Origin: Nematostella vectensis
Lineage: Eukaryota > Cnidaria > Anthozoa > Actiniaria > Edwardsiidae
Assembly (NCBI RefSeq): GCF_932526225.1
Contig: NC_064047.1
Span: forward strand, 4,215,501-4,279,500
Length of the DNA stretch: 64,000 bases
Direction of reading: 5' to 3'
Both the position numbers and the translations under genes were made by a program. Numbering within the stretch: position 1 is the first letter of the stretch; every line of letters starts with the position of its first letter. Below are positions 11,941-23,100 of the stretch, piece by piece. The notes under the pieces were generated by a model, which saw nothing but the letters and a program-made list of their open reading frames with translations, had not been told where the DNA came from and did no database searches.

Positions 11941-14160
11941 AGGTAAGAATATGTATCCTAGTATTATAGTATAGTAGAATCTTAGAGCAAAATTCATTTA
12001 TTTGACCGTATTAGAGGGATCCTTTGCATATAAATCCCCATGTTTATGTCAATGAAGCTGCGATCTCTGCTGGCGAATCTTAATCGTAGTCTGTCAAATT
12101 CCTGCTTGAACACATTTTGAGGATTCGCGCTAACCAAAGTATCCCCCTAAAACAATGACAGGTTTTCATCATATTTTTTTTTCTTCGACTAGATTATAGA
12201 CGCAAAGCTTTAATTCTCTATGTTCCATTCTAGATATCGCCATATGTCAAGTGATGGTTCTATCTTCTATTTTATTTTCTACGACGATCTCACCAGTTTA
12301 AAATATTTATTTTCGTACAAAGATTATGGTTTGGCCACCGTTTTTAATCTTTTTATTAAAAACATTGAAAGCTAACGTCTATAACTAACGATCTCACGCA
12401 AATGCTAAACTGTATGAATCCTTCTGTGGAATCTTTCACAAATGGGAGTATATTATTAAAAATGGTTACTATTAGTAAGTATAAAATTCAAATATGGGGT
12501 TTAAAAAATAATCAGTACTTTATAATGCGGAATTCAAGCATTTTTCTGGTGAACAGAATTCGTTGAATTATCTCAGCAAGGACTAAGATGATAACCACAA
12601 TTATTTTATACTGTCTTCTAGTACTACATGTAGTTAGAATATTTAGAGTATATATACGTGCCCAAAATAGTTAATTGTGCTCCTGTTTTTTATTCATTCC
12701 ATTCCTAGCACTTTAAAATAAAGGATAATATATGTTTTAAGATTATCCATGAATTTTTGAATATGCAGCAAATCATGTTTCATTTCCCAATCATAAATAT
12801 TTCATTCACTTATTTCAAACTATGCACATGCTTAGTTTGTTAGCCATTCATAGTGTATGTCTAATTAACCAATAACTGGCTTAGTTCCTCCTTCCTTGTT
12901 TTTATTTTCATTATAGTTTAAAAAAAAAGAATTTGGAAGTGCAACACTATATCTTATTATTTGCAGGATCAAATTTTGTTTGTATTTGAAATATTAGTTT
13001 GTTTTCATGATTATCCTATGTTGTTACTATCATTTGAAAGCCCCATTGTTCATGATTCTAAAAATATTCACTCACTGTTGTCCCTAGAAGTATTATCAAT
13101 CTACTGTACATATATTCTTGTTGACTGGTAATATACACAAATCCGTTTGAGATTTTACAGAACAGAAACAAATGATTGTGTTTGAATCAAAGTATAGAAG
13201 AAATATGCTTATTACTGGCAGTAATTACAGCACTAAACAGTATACTGTTAATTCTGAAAAATTTCATTTCGATTTTTTGAACTGCTCTGCCTTGATTAGT
13301 TCTAAATACCTATGGATTAGTGAAAGTAATAATGTGAAAATACAATAGAAAAATTAGAATTTGGTATAATTAAATTCTATGAGGGTTATTTTGGGAGTTT
13401 TTTTTGTTAAAAGATTCCTCTTTGTGGTATTTAGGCACATGTTTGCAATAATTAATCAGATTACCACCAACATATTTAAAAATTATATCAAATTAAAAAT
13501 GACAAGTTCTGTATAAAAGAGAAAGTTCCTATAGTACAGATTTCTTATCATTTATTATAGAAATTTGCCAGCTTTTCTATCTGCTGATCTGAGATTGTTT
13601 GCACTAGGTTCAGACTATGGGATTTGTGGTTGATGAATCACGTTTTGAACAAATTGCTTTCATTGTCTGAAAGAATTCCACATTTTCATCTATTTGATTT
13701 GAACCTACCGAACTACATGTATGTTTTCCAGGTGTAATATCTAAATTGAGTTACTTAATTGAAAACTTGACAACCAAAGCTTTTTGCTTATCAAGATATT
13801 ATTCATAAATTTTAATTTAGACTGAGAAAATAGGGGGCTACAGATAGACTGACTTTTTTTGTATTTTACAGAATATACAGTGCCATGTCATGCTTCTGAT
13901 TGTAGTCCAACTGTTTGTCTGTTCACTCTGTCTGTGGCCGCCTCCTTGTCATCCTTTTTTTGTCTAATAATTCACATGCCTGCTTCCTTTAATTTGAGCT
14001 AGATGAAAATCAGTTTCAAATTTATCCATGTTAATTGTAATGGCTCCCCTAGTGTTTGCCAATCAAACCTACAGTATGCTTGTATCCTTGTAGACTGTAC
14101 AGTTATTGCGTATTTACTGTAGTGTACTGTATGACAATTAATATGCTTGTATCGTTGTAG
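11941..14160 (+). other. LRRK intron 1 (predicted)
   Basis: This is 2.2 kb of AT-rich DNA with no ORF or transposon ends I could recognise. Near 14038-14097 there are partial look-alikes of the following exon start: ATGGCTCCCCTAGTGTTTGC against ATGGCAGCCCCAGTGTTTGC, and GTATGCTTGTATCCTTGTAG against ATATGCTTGTATCGTTGTAG at the acceptor. Their spacing differs, so they are at most two separate small duplications. Confidence 0.4.
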
Positions 14161-14166
14161 ATTTAT

Positions 14167-17100
14167 ATGGCAGCCCCAGTGTTTGCTTATGCTGGTGAGC
14201 TCCTCCATCAAGCTGCTATATACGACCAGCGGGATTTTCTCAGGTCCCTTCTCCAGTCAGGGGTACAGGGAGATGCAAACTGCAAGGATCCAAGCGGTCT
14301 AACTCCTGTCCACACTGCATCAGTGCACGACAGCCCTCAGTGTCTTGAAGAGCTGCTGAGTAAAAAATGGAAAGGTACATTAAAATTATTTTCTTATAAG
14401 AATACTGAGTAAGTGAGTATGTATGTATGTAAGATCTCTGAATCATGGGTCATGACACAATTTATTGCTCTGATACTATCAAATAGAAGCTGTGATTAAT
14501 TTTACATTTATAAATCAAAATCAAAAGTGATCACGAACTATAGGCTTAAAACCATTTTTATTTCTGAAACACACCACAGTAAATCTACATTTGAAAATGT
14601 AATGTCTGACTGAATGGCTGATAGAGAACTGACTTGAATGAAAAAATAAATAAATAAAAGGAGATCTCCAATCAATTTATCAAAATTGAGCTTCGATCCA
14701 TCAGAGTGTGTTATGTTTTTCAGGTGATCCTAATGTTACGACTGGAGAACTCCATCATTTCTCTGTAAGTGTTCAATTGAAATACATTATTTGTTTACAG
14801 AAGTACCTGATATTAATCAATGTAGATTAAATTTGCACATGCATTATGACCCAATAGTCTAGTTTCGAATTCGAAAATGACAGCTAGACAGATTAATTTA
14901 GGGCCCATTACAGTGTTAGCCTCGAAGTGAAGAAAATTATTCATACATTTTCACTCAAAATACCTGAAGTATTCACAAGTACAATCATTGTATAGTTTTC
15001 AGGATCGGTAGTTTTTCGTTGGAATGTGTGAGTGAAATTTACTTCACGCCGAGGCTAACACTGTAAAATGCACCCTCAATTAATCTGTCTAGCGGTCATT
15101 TTCGAATTTGAAACTGGACTATTCTATGCACATATAGATGGAGTGTTGTACTATGAATTCAAGTGCTGAAAATGCTTGTTGTGGTCTTCATTCAGTTAAC
15201 AGTTGTATTTTTATCAGACGCCTCTTCATTTAGCTGCTCGCAATGGTCACCTTAAGTGCCTCAAGATACTGGTTGATGCTGGTGCAGATACAGAAATTAG
15301 GAGTAGCCAGGGGCAGACAGCACGAGAGATTGCAATAGCAGAGGGAAAATATGAGTGTGCCAACTTTCTCCGCACAGTGGAAGGTGAGTCAAGATGTACA
15401 GTAGCCCGCGGTCAATGTTAACACTCTCCACATAGTGGAGGGTGACTCAAGGTGAAAACACATGGTCATGCTAACTTTCTCCGTACGGTAAAAGGTATAA
15501 CATATGGTCATATTAACTCTCTTTGCACACTGGAAGGTATAACATACAGTCGTGTTAATTCTCTCTGCACAGTGGAAGGTGAGTCAAGGTGTACAATACT
15601 GTCGCATGAACTATTTTCACACAATGAAAGGTGTTGCTGGCAATCATGTTTTAATGAGTACTGTACTATAATGTATGTAAGATTTTGCTTAAAGAATTTA
15701 GGACAATTCATTGAAATAAGTGTCCCTCTTCATTACTTTTTGTAATTTATTTGTTTAATCTACAAAAACTGTTTCCATATACTGTATCCGTATCCTAAAA
15801 TATTTTTTTTCTTTTAGTGATCAAACGAGCTGCTAGGGAGGAGGAGGTTTGTCAAGGTATGAACTTTGAACAATGATTTACAACTTTGTGCAGTAGTTAA
15901 AATACAAAAATAAATATGTATTTTTATGTTTAGAAATGTTTGCTGCATGTACCACTGGAGACTTACAAAAAGTTGTAGCACTCCTGCCTGAAGTCTCCCC
16001 TACCAACATTAACAAGATTTACCAGGGCGGCTGCACATTACTGTACAAGTAAGATAACGTTCCTATTGCAAGAAGTTTTTCACGAGAAAAGTGACCCATT
16101 GTGGCCCAGAGTTTTAACGCGTTGGTGTATGGGGCCTCTCACCTCTGCTAAAACGGGTTCGACTCCTGAGCGAGACATGAATTACAGTATGTATTTCTCG
16201 TTTTCAGCACCGAATTTAACTTGTTGAATGTAAGCTAGAAGCTTGTGTTCCTCAGTTCCAATATGGGAATTCTTATACATACGTAATAGGATTTTAAATG
16301 CGGAACGCGTAAACTGGTTTATAATGTATAAGCGCTATATGGATGCTTTCTATTCTTTTATTTATTATTTTCTGCTTACAGGGCTGCATATGGCGGCTTT
16401 TTCGAAATCACTAAACTCCTATTAGAACACGGCGCTGATGGCTCTCCAAACACGTTCAGCGGAATGACACCTCTTTATGGCGCATGCCTGAAGCACCACG
16501 CGGACGTCGTGTGGTTATTGGCTAAGACCATGCCGCATCACGTGAACACTGCTACAAAGATGGAGAAAATGACCCCGCTCCACGTGGCCGCAGGGGAAGG
16601 CAACGCCATCATTATAAGGATTCTTCTGCAGACTCCTGGGTATGCGAGATGTGAACAAGGTTTTCAATTATTCCATGTGCCGGGTGTGATATTGATCGTA
16701 CACGTTTCTACATATATTGCTTGACGGTTTTGGAACTAAATATTTACTTGGACGTTCGTCATCAACCACTCCTCGACTCGAACCTGAGCCGTGGTAGACG
16801 GAAGACAATAAAATAAAAAAGCTTTAATGCAAGCCTGTTCTACCTTTTTCTCTTGCCATAGCTGGCACGTTTTTTCCTAGCCCTTGGCTAATGTCAGTGC
16901 GTTAGTTAGAACGATACGTTAGTCAGTTTATTTTTAGTTAGGTAGTTGATTAAAGCCGCATTGTCACCAGTTTACTTCCGGTCGATTACGTAACAATCTC
17001 TGATGATTTTTAACGGAAACTGCGGAAAATATTTCAAAATTTCAAAAAGCAGTTTGTCTTTTGGAAGTTTCTTCGAGGATTTGACTGATAATCTAGAGCG

Positions 17101-20100
17101 GATGGCCCGTTTTATAGCGCGGATTCTAATAGATTCTTTTGTCTTTTGACGGTTGAGGTTTCCGACGGACCTCCGGAAGTAAACTGGTGACAATGCGGCT
17201 TTAACGGTAAAGGTTTTAGTTAGTTAGTAATTTTAGATGAGGAGTGAGTATTTCATGACCTCATTAGCTTCGCTGTGATTTCTATCGTGATTAAAAAAAA
17301 TATATATATTTATTATTATTATTAATGGGTATTTCAGGAATGGTTGGGAGCCCTCTCCGTGTAATGGTATAGACGTGAATGCGCGGACTTCTAGTGGGAT
17401 GACCGCCCTACATCTCGCCGCGTCAGGGGGTAGTGTGGAGGTAGTGAGACTGCTCCTAGAGAATCGCCACAAGTGGTGAGTACACGGATTCCTGGGCAGA
17501 CCAGGGGGGTGGCCACAGGTGGGACAGATAAGGGAGGGAGGGAGGGAGGGTTGGGGCTAATAGAAGCAAAGATAGAGATGGAGAAATAAGGGTGTTTTTA
17601 AAGTCCGTTCGTGACGCGTGGTTACATAGGCTACGAAACATATGCAAATGAGATGTTTTATCCTAGTAGTGAATTAATTACGCCCAAATTACGGTCTCAC
17701 AATCAAAACAGCTCAATTCCATTTTGAAAGAGTCAAATAATACAGGGAAAATGTATTTTTAAAAATGAGTTTGAATATACAAAACACAAACAAAACAGTA
17801 TTGTCAAGCAGCAAGTGTCGGATCTACATACGGACGTTAAACGAAAACGTTTGAGCAAGCATTTCCATAAGCTGATTTGGGAATGGTTTGGCCATATTTC
17901 CGAATAAATGTGAAAATTCCAATATTGAATGTAAAGGCTGAGTCTTTTGATCTTCGCAGCGAACCACCATGCAAAGCAAAGAGCAAGGCGGATATCAACG
18001 CGCAAAGCATCATGGGACGGACTGCTCTCCACGACTCCATCACAGTGGGCCAAATCGAAATCGTCAGGCTGCTACTGGACAAAGGAGCTGACGTCAACTT
18101 GGGCTATGACCCGGACAAGGTACCGGACATGCATTATCGGACATTTCGGTCCGACTACGTATACTACACATACCTTAGGCTGTCAAGAGCGAACTGTTGG
18201 CGTGTCGTACAGTTGTAGTTTTATAAATTATGTTTATTCCTTTTTCAAAAACCTTATTTCTTTTTCACGTAGCTTTGGATTAATGATCGACAAACAAGCA
18301 GCATGCCTTCGATAACACATCCTTTACTATTTTCCTTTTACTCTTTTCAGTTGATGATGGATGACGAGCCTAAGAATGAGATCTCGCGCGTCGTCCGTCA
18401 GCTCGCGGAGGACTCGCGCCTGGAGGACAAGACGCCCCTCGGTATCGCGTGTACCCAGGGAAACCTCGAAATTGTCGCGATCCTTGTTTCGGCGGGTGCA
18501 GAGGACGTGGAGAATAGATGCCTGGAGAACGCGGTGAAGGCGCATCACCACGCGCTTGTACACTTGTTACTGAGCAAAGGTAAGGAGGCAGTGGGGAGGG
18601 GTGAGGAGCGAGATCGCAATGCGTCACGCAATAGTTTACTGAGCAAAGGAAGGGAGGGGAGTAGGTAGGGGGGGTATGGAGCGAGTTGACATAGCGTCAG
18701 GCAGTGGGGAGAGGTAAGGAGCGATATGACACAGCGTTGTCACGCACTTGTTACTGGGCAAAGGTTTGTGGGGTTAAAATCCGCCACTCGGTGCCTTGAA
18801 CCCTGGGGATACGGAATACCCTTGGTAGATAGGAAATTACTCCGCTTTTCGTTCAAAAAACCTAATAACGACTTACTTTTCTAGGTGTAAATGCCGACAA
18901 CGAGCACAAAATCCCCCATTCCCGCGGAAACCACAGTGCCGAGGAGACCTGGAAACTAAACTCCAAAGCCGTAGCCATCATCTGGAACGCAATGAAACTG
19001 GTCAGCGTTCATCCCCAGTGGATCGTCGACGCCGCTAAGAAGCTCAACCCGCAAGTGGCTGCCGGGAACGTTGGACTTCACCCGGTCTTAAAGACCATAA
19101 CGAGGATCGATATCTCGTGCAATAAACTCACCAAGCTGCCGCAGATAATCTTTCAGCTACCATCACTGAAGACTCTGAATGCGTCGGACAATCAAATTAG
19201 CAGCCTTCCGAGTCTATATAGCGGAGGTGTGCGGGTTCAGAATAGTTGTTCGTCGGCAACGGCCCCTAATGGGAAGAAATTTATGTCGTGTGATAATATT
19301 GCCGACAGCGTGATTACCGAAATAGAAGACAATGACTTTACGTACGCGGAATCCAGCTGGAATTGCCCCCACTTGGAGGAAATCGAGCTTCACCATAACT
19401 CCCTTACGAGCTTGCCAACTTGTGTGTTTGAGTTGCCATCTCTGAGATACCTTAACGTGTCCAGTAATGACATTGTGACGCTGCCGTTTGCTATGTGGCT
19501 GGCACCAGCCTTGAAGATCTTTGATCTCAAGAATAACTACCTTAAGGCGCTCCCTATTTTTAGGGAGAAGGGGAAGAAGGGAGCGGGGAAGACGTCGAGC
19601 TTGCCAAGACCCAAGAATAAACTCTCGAAAAGCAGGGATGCGCTGAATAGCCAGTGAGTATGGTACCCATTTAAGTGTCTCAGCCGTCTTTTTGCCGACC
19701 TAGGTCGTCATCCATCGTTTGATTTGGGGAAAGCTATTGCGATTTTTTGGGTAAACGAAAACTTCGTTTTAATATGGTCATTTTTAAAATTTTATCCCAC
19801 AATTTGTCTATTTTAATATTGAAAGAATTCAATAACAATCTTGTGTTTGGCTACGACTCTTTAATTAGGACGTGTCATTCACACACTTTTTATTGTTTTT
19901 ATTATAAAGTTAAAGTATGTGAAAAGATCCTCGAAATAATTATGTTTAAACAAGATTTTAAATTCACCCGAAAATATTAAAATTACCTTCCCCAAATCAA
20001 CCGATGGAATTGGTTGCTTTTTTACACTTAGTATTTTGCTAAGATGGCGGTTGGCAATGGAAACAGAACAGTGGAACACCCTTTTAACGAAGTGCCCTTT

Positions 20101-23100
20101 TTAAATGGATATCCTTAAAGGGGCAGTGTCATGGTAAAAGCTTTGCAATAGCTTTCCGGCCCGGACACAATGAATTTCAGTCAAATTCTAATATTGACTT
20201 ATGAGCCTTTGGTACATGTGGGAGATTAAATTCAAAGGAAATTACCACAAACTGACAATAAACATAGTCTCCAATAAAATATTGCATATTATGTTAACAA
20301 GGCATCGACAGCCCAAAGTTCATCTGTTTGTAGACAATTACAGTGAGGACACAGAAAGCGGGCCATGCTGAACAACTTTGACCAATCAGAAAAAAAAAGT
20401 TCAGCCAATGAGAAACGCCGGACGTTGTTTATTTGACCTCGTACGTGTAGTCGATCATTTTTGTCTGTGAGCGTGGGAACACCCTAACCTGATTGGCTGG
20501 AACTTATTTTTCAAAATGTTTACGGTGTTCAAGCCGAATCTGATTGGTCAAAATTGTTCAGCATGGCCCGCTTTCTGTGTCCTCACCGTAAAAGCCTACA
20601 GTAAACACTGACTTCAGACATACGCGGTACCATGACGCTGCCCCTTTAAATAAGTTGACTGCGCTTTTTTATAGATCGAGTTAATTTTATCTGTTTCCAC
20701 CAGGTCCATTCCAGAGTTCGATGCTTCCCCGAAAAAAGGCAGCAAGGTAGATGAATCAAAGTCGTCAGAAGGTGTAAAACAAAAGCCAGGCTCCCCTGAG
20801 CCTTCCAAACCACAGCACCTGAAGGTCTTCTGCCACAGCCAGCTATGGGGAAAATCAGGAACAGACGAGATAGAGGAATCGGAAGATGAAGAGGATGATC
20901 AGGAATATAATAAAACTTTCACGTTACAGAAACTTGATTTATCAAACAACAGAATAACTTCTGTACCTGTTGGAATGCCTTGCCTTGCAACGAGTTTACA
21001 GACCTTAAATTTATCAGGGAATAACATCAGCGAGGTGAAGACATTAGCTCAGTTCCCTTCCTCACTGTCTTCTCTTGATTTATCGAACAATAGACTCAGC
21101 GAGTTTCTGCCTATTGCGACAGAGCCTCCGTGGTTCGGCGGAGATTGTTTCGGGATTTCGGAAAGTCGTCGGCCGGGTATCAGTCGCCGAACAAGCGCCG
21201 AGTCGAGCCGAAACCGCGTTCGGTATTGTAAGCACACTCGGCACCGTTTATTATCTCAGCTAAAGAGATTGGACTTGAATAAGAATAACATCAAAGAGAT
21301 TGGGTTTTCGAGACCAGGGGCCAGGGTTCGCTCTGTCGGTGATGCCAAATCCCCGACCGGACCTAAAAACCCGGCATGGCTGATGACCGGGGATTTGAGC
21401 GCTACTCAAACCTCCACAGTGATATACCCGTCATTGCAGTCGCTTAACATTTCTGGCAACCCTATTGCGGTATTACCTAAGGACGTAGGGCTGTTAACAA
21501 AACTCGGGTCCCTGCATATAAATCAAACGGAGATCTCAAAACTCCCTCCGGAGATTGGGTTGCTATCCGATCTTTGGGACTTACAGTATCAAGGGCTGAC
21601 TTTACAAGACATTGAACCAAGCGTGCTGGAGCGACGTAAGACCAAGGATTTAGTGAGCTACCTCAGGTCGATACTTGAGAGGTAAAACATATGCACAACA
21701 AACCAAATAATGAACGAAAACGAGGTTGCAAAGGAGGAGGAAGAGGCAAAAAATCATTTTCTAGGAAATATATAGGCGTTTTCAAGTACCTGACGTTTAT
21801 TTATATGTCGTTATTTTGTATTTTAATAATTCTTAAACTGATTTTTTTAGGTCTAAGGCGTAAGGCGTACCTCTATATAAAGTGGGCAGATTGTATTTTC
21901 CTTTCCGGCATTTCTTTTAATGACATTTGTGGAAGGCGTTCCACGTATGAAGCGGGCCGCTCTGTTGCTTTCCGACAATTATCTTAGGTTTTTTTTTATA
22001 CGAAGGGGCACCATTTATTAACGTCGTATACTTTCAATGCTGTCTCTAGGTCCAAGGCGTACCCCTGCATGAAGCTCATGTTTGTGGGCGTGTCCAACAT
22101 CGGAAAGACGACGTTACTGAATCAACTGCGTCAGGAAGGAACTGGTAGCTTTCAGAGCTCGCCAAACACTGGATGGACGGAACGACAGCGACGAAGGAGA
22201 GGAGCAACTACTGGTAATGTTACCGGAAGCGGTGTTGAAGATAGTGGTGGCGGTGGTGGAGGGAGGGGGAAGGGAGCGAAGGAAGGCTTACCGATTCGTG
22301 GTCGTTCATGGTAATAGACGGATGGGCAAATTTGAATGAGAGTTACTTCGGTCGTGCTTCTTGGGAAAATAGTAATGGTTGACGGCAGGCATTGGGAAGA
22401 AAAGCACAAACAAAAGAATTAACGACGTGAATTAATTTTTTGTCAAAAAAATTATAGGCTACGTGTTGACAATAAATCAACTCATTTGGATCGGGCCTTG
22501 CTCACTATTTCAATCCAAAATTGCTTTTCTTTTCAAAACAGTGCTTTAAAACACGCTATCAAGACAATCCATTGGGATTTTACCGGCCCGTAGCCAGGAG
22601 TTTGAGTAAGGGGATTCGATTCCCAATTTGGCGGACCATTTTCTCTTAGGTAGCTCGTCCTAGCTCGCAGTGGTACTTAATTTTCCTTCATGAGAGCAGA
22701 CCCTCCAGTTGAGTGTGTGTGTGTGTGTGTGGGGGGGGGGGGGGGGCTTCCTAACCCCCCTGGCTACGATCCTCTTTTAGAAGTTCTTCATATTCCAGAG
22801 CGTTTCATTTCTCTCATTTTCCAGTTCGACCCAAGAAACAAGATCGTAACATATCCACGGTTGGTGTAGACGTGTCCGACTGGACCTTTCCAAAGCGGAG
22901 TGAATTCTTTAGGGGAGACGCCAGCAGACCCAGTATCAAGTTCAGCACGTGGGACTTTGGAGGACAGGTATGTCAGTCACGTGATCATCGTGTGCAAATG
23001 TTCAGCACGTGGGACTTTGGAGGACAGGTTTTTCAGCCACGTGATTACCACGTGCACATGCTCAGCACGTGGGGCTTTGGAGGACAAGTTTGTCAGTCAC

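Larger units (their letters stand above)
14167..18579 (+). other. LRRK1: LRRK exons 1-9: ankyrin-repeat region
   Basis: Nine exons encode about 450 residues with repeated ankyrin signatures. These include TPVHTASVHDSPQCLEELL (exon 1), TPLHLAARNGHLKCLKILV (exon 3), AAYGGFFEITKLLLEHGAD and TPLHVAAGEGNAIIIRILL (exon 6), TALHLAASGGSVEVVRLLL (exon 7), TALHDSITVGQIEIVRLLL (exon 8) and TPLGIACTQGNLEIVAILV (exon 9). Ankyrin arrays usually bind protein partners. Exons 2 (41 nt) and 4 (39 nt) are micro-exons but keep phase. The start at 14167 is supported by an upstream in-frame stop in the predicted first exon. Confidence 0.88.
18885..21681 (+). other. LRRK1: LRRK exons 10-11: leucine-rich-repeat region
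   Basis: Two large exons (769 and 978 nt) encode LRRs of the LxxLxLxxNxLxxLP type, for example ITRIDISCNKLTKLP, LKTLNASDNQISSLP, LEEIELHHNSLTSLP, LRYLNVSSNDIVTLP, LQKLDLSNNRITSVP, LQTLNLSGNNISEV, LKRLDLNKNNIKEI and LQSLNISGNPIAVLP. A charged linker rich in Ser, Lys, Asp and Glu (about residues 690-770) spans the intron and splits the array into two blocks. The block ends in KDLVSYLRSILER, the helix that normally precedes Roc. Confidence 0.9.

Noticed and set aside
16150-16170. Possible tRNA gene, from the perfect B box
   Set aside because: No complete cloverleaf can be folded around it, and a second copy with the same 3' tail shows it to be a SINE.
17733-18097. Two minus-strand frames of 86-106 codons
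   Set aside because: They are antisense to LRRK exon 8 and its flank; the plus strand has the ankyrin motif and consistent splice sites.
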